This document shows, in pieces, positions 51,703-61,727 of a DNA stretch of 64,000 bases (its first letter is position 1; each line of letters starts with the position of its first letter). Origin of the DNA: Tatumella punctata (lineage in GTDB: Bacteria; Pseudomonadota; Gammaproteobacteria; Enterobacterales; Enterobacteriaceae). The notes under the pieces were generated by a model. That model searched no databases. It was not told the DNA's origin and was given only the letters and a program-made list of their open reading frames with translations. Made by a program: the position numbers and the translations under genes. The stretch is taken from the NCBI RefSeq assembly GCF_039523735.1, contig NZ_BAAAFW010000095.1:62001-126000 (forward strand), written 5' to 3'.

Positions 51703-53223
51703 TCATGGCCTTGTTATTAAAGTTGAAGCGGTAAACCAGTGTTGAATATTACTCATGGCCGCACTTGAGGTATCGAGAATCGGTTGCGGATAAACCCCCA
51801 GCAGCACCAGCAATACCACCAGTACCAGAATCATCAGAAACTCACGGGCAGACATGCCCCGCAGCGGCGTCAGAGATTTGGGTGCACCGTAGTATGCCCG
51901 CTGCATCATGATTAATGAGTATACGGAAGCGAATACCAGACCAAAGGTGGCGATAATAATCACCACCGGCACTACCCGGAAACTGCCAGTCAGGATCATA
52001 AATTCACCGACAAAGTTACCGGTGCCCGGCATCCCGAGGTTAGCCGCCGCAAAAAACAACGACAGCCCCGGTAACCATTTAATTCTTGACCACAGTCCCC
52101 CCATCAGACGCATATCACGGGTATGTAACCGTTCATACAACTGACCACACAGAATAAACAGGGCTGCAGAAGATAACCCGTGAGCGATCATTTGTACCAC
52201 GGCGCCCTGGAAAGCCAGCATACTGCCCGTATAAATCGCTATCAGCACAAACCCCATATGAGAAACAGAGCTGTAAGCAATCAGACGCTTAATATCCGTC
52301 TGGGCAAATGCCATCCAGGCACCGTAGAAAATCCCCAGTAAACCCAGCCCCATCGCGATGGGGGCAAATTCAGCTGATGCCTGAGGAAACAGCGGCAGAC
52401 TGAAACGTAATAAGCCATAAGCGGCTGTTTTCAGCAGAATACCCGCCAGATCGACTGAGCCTGCTGTCGGGGCCTGGCTATGGGCATCCGGTAACCAGCC
52501 ATGCAGCGGTACCACCGGCATTTTTACCGCAAATGCGATAAAGAAACCCAGCATCAGCAAATATTGCACAGGGTAAGACATCGGTGTGTTCAGTAGTTGT
52601 TCATAGCTGAACGTCAGCACTCCGGTTGCATCGAAATGTACGAACACTAAGCCAAGGATGGCAATCAGCATCACTAAACCCGACGCCTGGGTATAAATGA
52701 AAAATTTTGTGGCGGCTGAGATACGCGTTTTACCATCTGAGGCTTTATGTCCCCACAAAGCAATCAGGAAATACATCGGTACCAGCATCAGTTCCCAGAA
52801 GAAGAAGAACAGGAACATATCCATCGACAGGAAGACACCGACCACACCGCCCAGGATCCACATCAGATTCAGGTAAAAGAAACCCTGATATTTCTGAATT
52901 TCATTCCAGGAACAGAGCACTGCCATTGTCCCGAGTAACCCGGTCAGCACCACCATCAGCAGCGATAATCCGTCAATCGCCAGATGGAAACTGATACCCA
53001 GTGCCGGGATCCAGGGCACCGAAAATTCAGACTGCCACTGCGGGATACCCGCAGCCTGAGTTAATGAATACCCTCCCTGCGACCAGAGCAGCAGGGAAAG
53101 TGCCAGTGTTAACCCCATTGTTAACAGTGCTATCCAGCGTGGTGCTTTAACACCAAAACGTTCAGCCAGCCAGCAAAGGAAGCCGCCAACGAAGGGGATT
53201 ATAATTAGCCAAGGTAGTAACAC
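51703..53223 (-). CDS. nuoM: NADH:quinone oxidoreductase subunit M
   Basis: Second antiporter-like subunit of complex I. The 506 residues (E. coli 509) contain the functional Glu in FFFFWELMLVPMYF and a Lys-bearing segment AVKMPVVPLHGWLPDAHSQAP. It follows nuoL after a 96-base gap that contains a hairpin, and is six bases from nuoN. Confidence 0.96.
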   Translation of the reverse strand: MLLPWLIIIPFVGGFLCWLAERFGVKAPRWIALLTMGLTLALSLLLWSQGGYSLTQAAGIPQWQSEFSVPWIPALGISFHLAIDGLSLLMVVLTGLLGTMAVLCSWNEIQKYQGFFYLNLMWILGGVVGVFLSMDMFLFFFFWELMLVPMYFLIALWGHKASDGKTRISAATKFFIYTQASGLVMLIAILGLVFVHFDATGVLTFSYEQLLNTPMSYPVQYLLMLGFFIAFAVKMPVVPLHGWLPDAHSQAPTAGSVDLAGILLKTAAYGLLRFSLPLFPQASAEFAPIAMGLGLLGIFYGAWMAFAQTDIKRLIAYSSVSHMGFVLIAIYTGSMLAFQGAVVQMIAHGLSSAALFILCGQLYERLHTRDMRLMGGLWSRIKWLPGLSLFFAAANLGMPGTGNFVGEFMILTGSFRVVPVVIIIATFGLVFASVYSLIMMQRAYYGAPKSLTPLRGMSAREFLMILVLVVLLVLLGVYPQPILDTSSAAMSNIQHWFTASTLITRP

Positions 53224-53248
53224 GGCGTTTGGTTCCCTTTTAGTGATC

Positions 53249-53269
53249 CGCGGGTGTCTGCGACCCGCG
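53249..53269 (-). repeat. Hairpin in the nuoL-nuoM gap
   Basis: CGCGGGT (53249-53255) pairs perfectly with ACCCGCG (53263-53269). With no U-run it is more likely an RNA-stability or translation element than a terminator. Confidence 0.65.
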
Positions 53270-53319
53270 AAAATTTATCAAGCATGGAAGGAATGACATA
53301 ATGTCCCTGCCAGCTCACC

Positions 53320-55155
53320 TCAAACCACCAGCATTAACGCCAGCACCACAACTGCACCGATGCCCATTGAAGCGACATACCAGCGCAGATAACCATTTTC
53401 GCTCACTACCAGACCTTTACTGGCCAGCCGCGAACCGCCTGCCAGCAAGCCAATCAGCGTATTTAACGGGTCCGATTTCAGTAACCAGGCAATGGCGCGA
53501 TAAGGTCTGACAAATAACAGGTCATATAACCAGTCGAAACCCCAGGCAGCGAACCACCAGCGAGAGAGAATGCGTCCCGGTGCACTGGCTGCCACCGCTG
53601 ACACCAGCCGGCGTTTACCCAGCCACAACAACCCGGCAATCACAAGACCGGCAACGGCAACAATCCCTGACGCGATTTCCAGGGCCATTTTCCCGCCATC
53701 AGCACCGTTACCCTGCGGCAGAACGTTAGCCAGCGGTGGTGTGATTAATGCGCCGACAAAAGTCGAAAGCACCAGTAATACCAGCAGCGGTAAACTGTGA
53801 GTGATCCCTTTTCCTGCATGAGCCTTAATTTTCTCTTCACCGTGGAACACAATAAAGATCATCCGGAAGGTGTACAGGGAGGTAAGGAAAGCCCCGGCCA
53901 GACCGGCTGCCAGTAAAGCATTGTGGCCGCTGCTCATTGCACCGTAGAGAATTTCATCTTTACTGTAGAAACCTGCGGTGATCACCGGTAACGCAGACAA
54001 CGCGGCACCGCCTACCAGGAAACAGGCATAGACCAGCGGCAGGCTCTTACGTAATCCCCCCATCTTGAAAATGTTCTGTTCATGATGACAGGCAAGGATC
54101 ACCGAACCGGAGGACAGGAACAACAGAGCCTTAAAGAACGCATGGGTCATCAGATGGAAAATGGCAGCATCCCAGGCCTGGACCCCCAGCGCCACGAACA
54201 TATAACCAATCTGGCTCATGGTCGAATAGGCCAGTACCCGTTTGATATCGGTTTGTACCAGTGCCGCAAAGCCTGCCAGCACCAGGGTTATTGCGCCGAT
54301 AATCCCCACCAGATGTAAAACGTCCGGTGTCAGCAGGAACAGGCCATGGGTGCGGGCAATCAGATAGACTCCGGCGGTGACCATAGTCGCCGCATGGATC
54401 AGTGCAGATACCGGCGTCGGTCCGGCCATTGCATCAGCCAGCCAGGTTTGTAACGGTAACTGGGCCGATTTCCCGACAGCCCCCCCCAGCAACATCAGGG
54501 TGGCGAATTGCAGCATATGATTATCCGCCGCAAAGTGCGCAGGTGCCAGTTCGACCATTTCACGGAAATTCAGCGTACCCAGCTCGTTGTAAAGAATAAA
54601 CAACGCAATGGCGAGAAACACATCCCCGATACGGGTAATGATAAATGCTTTCATCGCGGCTTTGCCGTTATCCGGATTGGTATAATAGAAACCAATTAAC
54701 AGATAAGAGCACAGCCCTACTCCTTCCCAGCCGAGGTACATCAGCATCAGGTTATCGGCAAGTACCAGCACCACCATACTGGCGATAAACAGGTTGGTAT
54801 AAGCAAAAAACCGTGAATACCCTTCTTCACCGCGCATATACCATGAGGCAAACATATGGATCAGGAAACCCACACCGGTCACCACCGACAACATAGTCAG
54901 GGACAGGCCATCCAGCGTCAGGTTCACCTGAATATTAAATTGCCCGACCTGCATCCAGGTCCAGAGGGCCTGCTGATAGACAGCCTCGCCCCGGGCGAAG
55001 AAATCCATTCCGGCATACAGCGTAACCAGCGCAGCCAGCCCCACCGAGCCAATTCCCACGGTGGCGGAGACATTCTCCGACCAACGGCCACGGGAAAATG
55101 CCAGTAACAGAAAGCCGATCAGCGGCAATAAAATAGTTAAATAGAGAAGGTTCAT
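53320..55155 (-). CDS. nuoL: NADH:quinone oxidoreductase subunit L
   Basis: The distal antiporter-like subunit of complex I with the long lateral helix. The 611 residues (E. coli 613) carry the channel Glu in MYLGWEGVGLCSYLLIGF, GKSAQLPLQTWLADAMAGPTPVSALIHAATMV, and the C-terminal amphipathic helix region. Its start overlaps the nuoK stop (ATGA). Confidence 0.97.
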   Translation of the reverse strand: MNLLYLTILLPLIGFLLLAFSRGRWSENVSATVGIGSVGLAALVTLYAGMDFFARGEAVYQQALWTWMQVGQFNIQVNLTLDGLSLTMLSVVTGVGFLIHMFASWYMRGEEGYSRFFAYTNLFIASMVVLVLADNLMLMYLGWEGVGLCSYLLIGFYYTNPDNGKAAMKAFIITRIGDVFLAIALFILYNELGTLNFREMVELAPAHFAADNHMLQFATLMLLGGAVGKSAQLPLQTWLADAMAGPTPVSALIHAATMVTAGVYLIARTHGLFLLTPDVLHLVGIIGAITLVLAGFAALVQTDIKRVLAYSTMSQIGYMFVALGVQAWDAAIFHLMTHAFFKALLFLSSGSVILACHHEQNIFKMGGLRKSLPLVYACFLVGGAALSALPVITAGFYSKDEILYGAMSSGHNALLAAGLAGAFLTSLYTFRMIFIVFHGEEKIKAHAGKGITHSLPLLVLLVLSTFVGALITPPLANVLPQGNGADGGKMALEIASGIVAVAGLVIAGLLWLGKRRLVSAVAASAPGRILSRWWFAAWGFDWLYDLLFVRPYRAIAWLLKSDPLNTLIGLLAGGSRLASKGLVVSENGYLRWYVASMGIGAVVVLALMLVV

Positions 55156-55454
55156 CCGCGCATCTCGCTCACTGAATCAATATTCAGAGTCTGACGACGA
55201 CGATGCAATTGCAGAAGTAAAGCCAGCCCGATACTGGCTTCTGCAGCCGCCAGACTGATCGCCAGAATATACATAACCTGACCATCCGCCTGCCCCCAGT
55301 AACTGCCGGCAACCACCAGTGCCAGTGCGGCCGCATTAATCATAATTTCCAGACCAATCAGCATAAACAGTAAATTACGGCGCAGCATCAGTGAGGTCAG
55401 CCCCATCACAAACAGAATTGCCGCAAGAATAAGTCCGTGTTGCAGAGGGATCAT
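55152..55454 (-). CDS. nuoK: NADH:quinone oxidoreductase subunit K
   Basis: A 100-residue, three-helix membrane subunit of complex I (MrpC-like), the same length as in E. coli. Conserved Glu residues lie in LIGLEIMINAAAL and AAAEASIGLALLL. Overlaps both nuoJ and nuoL by four bases, so the three are translationally coupled. Confidence 0.97.
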   Translation of the reverse strand: MIPLQHGLILAAILFVMGLTSLMLRRNLLFMLIGLEIMINAAALALVVAGSYWGQADGQVMYILAISLAAAEASIGLALLLQLHRRRQTLNIDSVSEMRG

Positions 55455-56005
55455 ATCTGTTCCTCCTTGTTACCTTTGATTGTGTCGTCGGGCCGGTTAC
55501 TGAGCACCTCACCCCGTCTGTCTTCACGGCCAATATGGTAAGCCACCACAACCCCCGCCAGCAGCAGCATCGACGCCAGTTCCACCGCCAGCACATAGGG
55601 GCCAAACAGGCTGATCCCTACGGCTTTAGCGCCCATCACCGTACCGTCGATCCCCTGATCGTTAATGCCGGAAATGGCATGAACCAGAGCAATCAGTAAC
55701 AGTAATGAGATAGTCCCGGGTCCGAACCATAAACCCGGCTTCAGCCATTCACGTTCCTGTTGCTGCTGAACTTTGCCGAGATTCAGCATCATCACCACAA
55801 ACACAAACAGCACCATAATTGCACCGGCATAGACGATAATTTCCAGTGCGCCGGCAAAATAGGCGCCGAGGGAGAAAAACACGCCTGCCACTGCCAGCAA
55901 CGAAACAATCAGATACAGCAGGGCATGTACCGGGCTGGTGTGAGTAATCACCCTGAAGGTGGTTAACACCGCAATTGCCCCACAAAAATAAAATGCGAAC
56001 TCCAT
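55451..56005 (-). CDS. nuoJ: NADH:quinone oxidoreductase subunit J
   Basis: A 184-residue membrane subunit of complex I with about five helices (E. coli 184), containing ALEIIVYAGAIMVLFVFVVMML, which holds the helix-3 pi-bulge. It lies ten bases after nuoI. Confidence 0.97.
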   Translation of the reverse strand: MEFAFYFCGAIAVLTTFRVITHTSPVHALLYLIVSLLAVAGVFFSLGAYFAGALEIIVYAGAIMVLFVFVVMMLNLGKVQQQQEREWLKPGLWFGPGTISLLLLIALVHAISGINDQGIDGTVMGAKAVGISLFGPYVLAVELASMLLLAGVVVAYHIGREDRRGEVLSNRPDDTIKGNKEEQI

Positions 56006-56015
56006 TGCCGACTCC

Positions 56016-56558
56016 TTAGGGTAATAAGCCTTTAACGTCGATAGGTTTGGCTTCGTTTTCGGCAGAACCTTTATCCTTACCGTCGATAGCCATACCGGCC
56101 ATACGGTAAAAATTATATTCCGGATATTTGCCGGGGCCTGAAATCAGCAGATCACCTTTTTCATACACCAAGTCCTGACGTTTAAATTCACCCAGTTCAA
56201 AATCAGGTGTCAGCTGAATCGCAGTAGTCGGGCAGGCTTCTTCACATAATCCGCAGAAAATACAACGCGAAAAATTGATGCGAAAAAACTCCGGATACCA
56301 GCGTCCGTCACTCATTTCCGCTTTTTGTAAAGAGATACACCCGACCGGACAGGCTACAGCACAGAGGTTACAGGCCACACAACGTTCCTGGCCGTCAGGG
56401 TCGCGGGTCAGCACAATCCGCCCGCGATAGCGCGGCGGCAGATAGACCGGCTCTTCCGGATACATCTGGGTTTCGCGCTTAGCAAAGGCGTGCATTCCGA
56501 TCATCCAGATACTGCGCACCTGTGTCGCAAATCCCACCACAATATCTTTTAATGTCAT
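56016..56558 (-). CDS. nuoI: NADH:quinone oxidoreductase subunit I
   Basis: The ferredoxin-like subunit of complex I with two 4Fe-4S clusters (N6a, N6b). The two motifs CVACNLCAVACP and CIFCGLCEEACP are complete. I start at the ATG at 56558 (MTLKDIVVG), giving 180 residues as in E. coli; the upstream frame runs into nuoH. It lies 11 bases after nuoH. Confidence 0.97.
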   Translation of the reverse strand: MTLKDIVVGFATQVRSIWMIGMHAFAKRETQMYPEEPVYLPPRYRGRIVLTRDPDGQERCVACNLCAVACPVGCISLQKAEMSDGRWYPEFFRINFSRCIFCGLCEEACPTTAIQLTPDFELGEFKRQDLVYEKGDLLISGPGKYPEYNFYRMAGMAIDGKDKGSAENEAKPIDVKGLLP

Positions 56559-56569
56559 GGTGTAGCTCC

Positions 56570-57547
56570 TTATTGCGCGTTGTACAGAATCACTGCTGCG
56601 GTAGCCAGCAGGTTCAACAGCGTCAACGGCAAACATACTTTCCAGCCGAACGACATCACCTGGTCATAACGCGGACGCGGCAGCGCAGCGCGGATCAGAA
56701 TAAACATCATCATAAAAAATGCCGTTTTGAGGGCAAACCAGATAAATGGCGGTAACCAGGGACCTAACCAGCCGCCAAAGAACAGTGTGACAATCAGTGC
56801 CGATACTGTGGTAATAGCCACATATTCACCGACAAAGAACAGACCGAATTTCATCCCCGCATATTCAATGTGATAACCATCCGCCAGCTCCTGCTCAGCC
56901 TCTGGCTGGTCAAACGGATGACGGTGACAGACCGCAACGCCGGCAATACAGAAGGTCAAAAAGCCAAAGAATTGCGGAATGATATTCCACAGATGAGTCT
57001 GACTGACGATAATATCGGTCATATTGAACGAGCCCGCCTGCGCCACGACCCCCATCAGGGATAGCCCGAGGAAGACTTCATAACTGAGCGTCTGGGCCGA
57101 AGCACGCATCGCCCCCAGCAGTGAGTATTTGTTATTACTCGACCAGCCAGCAAACAACACCGCATACACCGCCAGCCCTGCCATCATCAGGAAAAACAAC
57201 AATCCGATATTCAGATCGCTGACCATCCAGTCCGGAGAGACCGGGACAATGGCAAACGCCAGCAGTAAGGCGACAAAGGCAATGACCGGTGCAAGGGTAA
57301 AAATAGCCCGATCAGTAAAAGGCGGAACCCAGTCCTCTTTAAAGAACATTTTGATCATATCTGCAGCCAGCTGCAGTGAGCCCCCCCAGCCGACACGGTT
57401 TGGCCCGTAACGGTTCTGGAATAACCCCAGCAGGCGGCGTTCGGCAAAACTCATCAAGGCGCCACAGGCCACAACCACCAGCAGGATAACTATTGCCTTC
57501 ACTATTTGGATCAGTACCGCGATGACTTCAGGAGTAAACCAACTCAT
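56570..57547 (-). CDS. nuoH: NADH:quinone oxidoreductase subunit H
   Basis: The membrane subunit that forms part of the quinone site. The 325 residues (E. coli 325) include FAERRLLGLFQNRYGPNRVG, FFKEDWVPP and a polar loop QPEAEQELADGYHIEYAGMKF. Its ATG overlaps the nuoG stop in ATGA form. Confidence 0.97.
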   Translation of the reverse strand: MSWFTPEVIAVLIQIVKAIVILLVVVACGALMSFAERRLLGLFQNRYGPNRVGWGGSLQLAADMIKMFFKEDWVPPFTDRAIFTLAPVIAFVALLLAFAIVPVSPDWMVSDLNIGLLFFLMMAGLAVYAVLFAGWSSNNKYSLLGAMRASAQTLSYEVFLGLSLMGVVAQAGSFNMTDIIVSQTHLWNIIPQFFGFLTFCIAGVAVCHRHPFDQPEAEQELADGYHIEYAGMKFGLFFVGEYVAITTVSALIVTLFFGGWLGPWLPPFIWFALKTAFFMMMFILIRAALPRPRYDQVMSFGWKVCLPLTLLNLLATAAVILYNAQ

Positions 57548-60276
57548 TGTGCTGCCTCCTGCAGTTTTTCAATAGTGGCACCGGACAGGAACAGAGGAAC
57601 CCCCGGCATTCCCAGCGGCAAGCCTGCCTGACCGGCAGGTAACGTCGCTGAAAAACGGACCGGCAGGCGGAGGGTTTCACCGGCGCATTGCAGTTCCAGC
57701 CATGTGCCGCGGGTGATACCCAGCTTTTCCGCCTCCCCCTGATTCAGAACCACACAGGCTTCAGTCATACGTTCACGGAACACCGCCGAGCGCTGTGACA
57801 GCTCTTCACTGCCAAATAAGCGATACAGAGGGGCTACCTGCCATTGACCACGGATCACCGGGGCTGGCAGCGGCGGCATAAACCACTCCAGTTGTCCGGC
57901 AGAAGGTTCGATTAACCGGACCCCGGGGTCGCCATGACGTAAATGCCCGCCGACCTCATCCTGGAATTTATTCCACGCCTGAGGTGAATTCCAGCCGGGT
58001 GCCCAGGCGAACGGCACCTGAGAACGCGGTGCGGAAGGCTGGTTATTCCCTTCCATGGAGAAGGCGAACATCGTATCAATATCCTGCGGCTGCCGCGGTT
58101 CATGCACACTGATATTGGCGCGCATGGCCGTACGCCCGCTATAACGATGAGGTGAGCGGGCCAGTTTCTGCCCGCGGATACGAAAGGCTGCGTCCGGAGC
58201 GGCATCTTTAATCGCCGCCAGCTGAGGCTGTGCAGCAATCACTGAGTCAATAACATGATCCAGCTGTGACCAGTCAATTTTCCGGCTTTCCAGCGCCACA
58301 TGCAGCGAATGCAGCCAGCGCCAGCTTTCGGTAATTTGTACCGAATTATCGTAGAATGCAGGGTCAAATACCTGGAAGAAACGTTGTGCACGCCCTTCCT
58401 GGCTGACAACGGTCCCGTCAGCTTCGGCAAAAGTTGCCGCAGGCAGTACGAAACTGGCTTTATCCAGGGTTCTGGTCTGCTGGTGATCCGCCACTATGAC
58501 CTGCTGGCAACGTGCCAGCGCCGCATCCACCAGTGATGCCGGAGCATGGCGATAGAGGTCATTCTCAAGGACTACAACCGTATCAGCGTCCCCCTGGTGC
58601 AGCCTATCCAGTACCGGCTCAAGCGGCTGACCACCGAGCATCGCCAGCCCGAGGCTGTTAGCCTGAGGCAACAGGAGAGTGATACCCACATCTGATCCGC
58701 GGTTTTTCAGTGCTCTGGCCACATTGGCCGCGGCATCGATTATTGCCTGGCTGCCGGAGTGAGTGCCGGAAATAATCAGCGGTTTCTTCGCACCACTCAG
58801 TGCCTGCACAATCACATCCAGTTTGCCCTCCAGAGAGGCGTCCATCTCTCCGGCCGCCGGTGCCGAGCTGTCGATGGCATGGGCAATCGCAAAGCCAAGC
58901 CGGGCCTGATCTTCCACCGCTGCCCGATAGCTCCAGGCAGCAATATCATCCAGCCGGGTTTCCTCGGTATGGGTTAAAAATAGCGGATGTTTCGCATGCT
59001 GGCCGATATTGAGGATCGCCGCAATCTGCCAGTCAGCCACTTTCTGGGCCGCTGCCATTTCACGCGCTTTTCCTTTCAGGGCCTGACGTACGGATAAGGC
59101 TACCCGCGCCCCTACCTGGGTCAGGTCTTCTCCCAGTACCAGTACGGCATCATAAGATTCGATATCCCGTAAGGACGGCGTGTTGATACCGCCATCACGC
59201 AGCACCTGCAGAACCCGCATCACATTATTATGTTCACTGCTGGCCATTCCGGTCGAAAAGTTTTCTGCTCCGACCAGTTGCTGTAACGCAAAGTTACTTT
59301 CTATACTGGCGCGTCCGGAGCCGATACCAATGACCTTTTTCCCCTGACGTATTATATCGGCAGCCGCATTAATCACCTGTTCTGAACTCAGGGTAACCCA
59401 GTCACTGCCGTGCCGCTGGCGAGGATGACGGGGACGGTCATCACGGTTTACATACCCGTAGCCAAACCGGCCACGGTCACACAGGAAATAGTGGTTAACA
59501 CTGCCGTTAAAACGGTTTTCGATACGTCGCAATTCACCATAACGCTCACCGGGGCTGATATTACAGCCGACGCTGCACTGCTGACAGATGCTGGGAGCGA
59601 ACTGCATATCCCATTTACGGTTGTAGCGTTCGGAATGAGTTTTGTCGGTAAACACGCCGGTCGGGCAGACTTCTGTCAGGTTACCTGAAAATTCGCTTTC
59701 GAGGGTGCCATCCTGCGGCCGGCCAAAGTAGACATTGTCGTGGGCACCATAGACCCCGAGGTCGGTACCACCCGCATAATCTTTGTAATAACGGACGCAA
59801 CGATAGCAGGCAATACAGCGGTTCATCTCATGAGAGATAAAAGGCCCGAGATCCTGGTTACGATGGGTGCGTTTGGTGAAACGATAACGCCGGAAACTGT
59901 GTCCGGTCATCACCGTCATGTCCTGCAGATGACAATTCCCCCCTTCTTCACAGACAGGACAATCATGGGGATGATTGGTCATCAGCCATTCAACCACACT
60001 TTCACGAAACTCTTTCGCTTCGGCATCTTCCACCGAAATAAAAGTGCCGTCAGAGGCCGGGGTCATACAGGACATCACCAGACGTCCACGGGTATCTTCG
60101 GCATTCTGGTATTGCTTTACCGCACACTGACGGCAGGCACCTACACTGCCCAGCGCCGGATGCCAGCAAAAATAAGGAATATCCAGCCCGAGAGAAAGAC
60201 AAGCCTGTAACAGATTGTCAGCCCCGTTTACTTCATATTCTTTACCGTCTACATGAATAGTAGCCATAGTGAACAT
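57544..60276 (-). CDS. nuoG: NADH:quinone oxidoreductase subunit G
   Basis: The large iron-sulfur subunit of the peripheral arm. The 910 residues (E. coli 908) carry an N-terminal 2Fe-2S ligand set (CWHPALGSVGACRQC), a HxxxCxxC-type 4Fe-4S site (HDCPVCEEGGNC), CIACYRCVRYYKD, and the enterobacterial N7 cluster motif CQQCSVGCN, followed by a molybdopterin-oxidoreductase-like domain without cofactor. The ATG at 60276 is three bases after GGAAG; the internal ATG at 60267 is an alternative start. Confidence 0.96.
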   Translation of the reverse strand: MFTMATIHVDGKEYEVNGADNLLQACLSLGLDIPYFCWHPALGSVGACRQCAVKQYQNAEDTRGRLVMSCMTPASDGTFISVEDAEAKEFRESVVEWLMTNHPHDCPVCEEGGNCHLQDMTVMTGHSFRRYRFTKRTHRNQDLGPFISHEMNRCIACYRCVRYYKDYAGGTDLGVYGAHDNVYFGRPQDGTLESEFSGNLTEVCPTGVFTDKTHSERYNRKWDMQFAPSICQQCSVGCNISPGERYGELRRIENRFNGSVNHYFLCDRGRFGYGYVNRDDRPRHPRQRHGSDWVTLSSEQVINAAADIIRQGKKVIGIGSGRASIESNFALQQLVGAENFSTGMASSEHNNVMRVLQVLRDGGINTPSLRDIESYDAVLVLGEDLTQVGARVALSVRQALKGKAREMAAAQKVADWQIAAILNIGQHAKHPLFLTHTEETRLDDIAAWSYRAAVEDQARLGFAIAHAIDSSAPAAGEMDASLEGKLDVIVQALSGAKKPLIISGTHSGSQAIIDAAANVARALKNRGSDVGITLLLPQANSLGLAMLGGQPLEPVLDRLHQGDADTVVVLENDLYRHAPASLVDAALARCQQVIVADHQQTRTLDKASFVLPAATFAEADGTVVSQEGRAQRFFQVFDPAFYDNSVQITESWRWLHSLHVALESRKIDWSQLDHVIDSVIAAQPQLAAIKDAAPDAAFRIRGQKLARSPHRYSGRTAMRANISVHEPRQPQDIDTMFAFSMEGNNQPSAPRSQVPFAWAPGWNSPQAWNKFQDEVGGHLRHGDPGVRLIEPSAGQLEWFMPPLPAPVIRGQWQVAPLYRLFGSEELSQRSAVFRERMTEACVVLNQGEAEKLGITRGTWLELQCAGETLRLPVRFSATLPAGQAGLPLGMPGVPLFLSGATIEKLQEAAQ

Positions 60277-60287
60277 GCTTCCGTAAG

Positions 60288-60305
60288 GCTCGTGCCGGCA
60301 CGAGC
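60288..60305 (-). repeat. Perfect palindrome just upstream of nuoG
   Basis: GCTCGTGCCGGCACGAGC folds into a 7-bp stem with a CCGG loop and ends 11 bases before the nuoG start, overlapping the space next to the ribosome binding site. It may affect nuoG translation or mRNA stability. Confidence 0.7.
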
Positions 60306-60340
60306 GTTAAACATAATACTTATAATTTATCGTGGTGAAT

Positions 60341-60378
60341 CAGGTGCCAGGCTCCCCTGACCGCGGGGAGGCTACCTG
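60341..60378 (-). repeat. Second hairpin in the nuoF-nuoG gap
   Basis: CAGGT (60341-60345) pairs with ACCTG (60374-60378) and, inside it, CTCCCC (60352-60357) with GGGGAG (60365-60370). It starts directly after the nuoF stop; no U-run follows. Confidence 0.6.
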
Positions 60379-60380
60379 AC

Positions 60381-61727
60381 TTACCATCGTGATTTCAGCA
60401 GGTTAGGCTGAATACCCTTCACAGGACGGATATTGCCGAATACCTGGGGTGCAATACCCGCTTCAAACTCATCACGGAAATATTTAATCGCACTCTGCAA
60501 TGGCTCTACGGCACCAGGCGCATGGGCGCAGAACGTTTTGCCCGGGCCTAGCTGGCGACAGAGTTGTTGCAGCGTTTCAATATCCCCCGGCTGCCCTTTT
60601 CCCTGTTCCAGAGCGCGAAGAATTTTGACACTCCACGGCAGGCCATCACGGCACGGGGTACACCAGCCACAGGACTCGCGGGCAAAAAACTCTTCAAGAT
60701 TACGGACCAGGGAAACCATATTAATTTCATGATCAACCGCCATCGCCAGCGCGGTCCCCAAACGGCTGCCGGCTTTACCAATACTGGCAAACTCCATCGG
60801 TAAATCGAGATGCGCATCAGTCAGAAAGTCGGTGCCTGCACCGCCGGGTTGCCAGGCTTTAAACTGCAGCCCGTCACGCATTCCTCCGGCATAGTCCTCA
60901 AGAATTTCACGGGCAGTAATCCCGAAAGGCAGTTCCCAGACACCGGGGTTTTTCACCCGTCCGGAAAACCCCATCATTTTGGTCCCGGCATCATCACTGC
61001 CGGAAATCCCTTTGTACCAGTCCACCCCGTTGGCAATAATGGCCGGCACATTTGACAGGGTTTCAACATTATTCACACAGGTCGGTTTACCCCACACACC
61101 AGCGGATGCCGGGAACGGTGGTTTGGAGCGCGGGTTAGCCCGGCGGCCTTCCAGTGAGTTAATCAGAGCGGTTTCTTCACCACAGATATAGCGCCCGGCG
61201 CCCGTATGAACGATCAATTCAAAGTTAAAACCGGTCCCAAGGATATTTTTTCCCAGCAGGCCCGCCGCGGTCGCTTCATCTATTGCCCGTCGCAGGTGCG
61301 CGGCCGCTTCAATATACTCACCGCGCAGGAAGATATAGCCGCGGTAGGCTTTCAGAGCAAATGCCCCAATCAGCATCCCTTCCACCAGCTGGTGTGGCAT
61401 CTGTTCCATTAGCAGGCGGTCTTTATAGGTGCCGGGCTCCATCTCATCCGCATTGCATAACAGATAACGGATATTCATGGATTCATCTTTAGGCATCAGG
61501 CTCCATTTCAGGCCGGTGGAGAAACCAGCCCCGCCACGGCCTTTCAGCCCGGAGTCCTTGATTTGTGCCACAATGTCATCCGGCGACAAACTCTGAAGTG
61601 CTTTTACAGCACCGGCATAGCCATTTTTACTGCGGTACTCTTCCAGCCACACGGGTTGCTTATCATCCCGCATCCGCCAGGTCAGAGGATGGGTTTCCGC
61701 AGTACGAATGATTGTTTTAACGGTCAT
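60381..61727 (-). CDS. nuoF: NADH:quinone oxidoreductase subunit F
   Basis: The NADH dehydrogenase subunit with FMN and the N3 4Fe-4S cluster. The 448 residues (E. coli 445) have the nucleotide-binding GRGGAGFSTGLKW, the FMN region NADEMEPGTYKDR, and the cluster motif ESCGWCTPC with a later Cys. The start overlaps the nuoE stop in ATGA form. Confidence 0.97.
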   Translation of the reverse strand: MTVKTIIRTAETHPLTWRMRDDKQPVWLEEYRSKNGYAGAVKALQSLSPDDIVAQIKDSGLKGRGGAGFSTGLKWSLMPKDESMNIRYLLCNADEMEPGTYKDRLLMEQMPHQLVEGMLIGAFALKAYRGYIFLRGEYIEAAAHLRRAIDEATAAGLLGKNILGTGFNFELIVHTGAGRYICGEETALINSLEGRRANPRSKPPFPASAGVWGKPTCVNNVETLSNVPAIIANGVDWYKGISGSDDAGTKMMGFSGRVKNPGVWELPFGITAREILEDYAGGMRDGLQFKAWQPGGAGTDFLTDAHLDLPMEFASIGKAGSRLGTALAMAVDHEINMVSLVRNLEEFFARESCGWCTPCRDGLPWSVKILRALEQGKGQPGDIETLQQLCRQLGPGKTFCAHAPGAVEPLQSAIKYFRDEFEAGIAPQVFGNIRPVKGIQPNLLKSRW

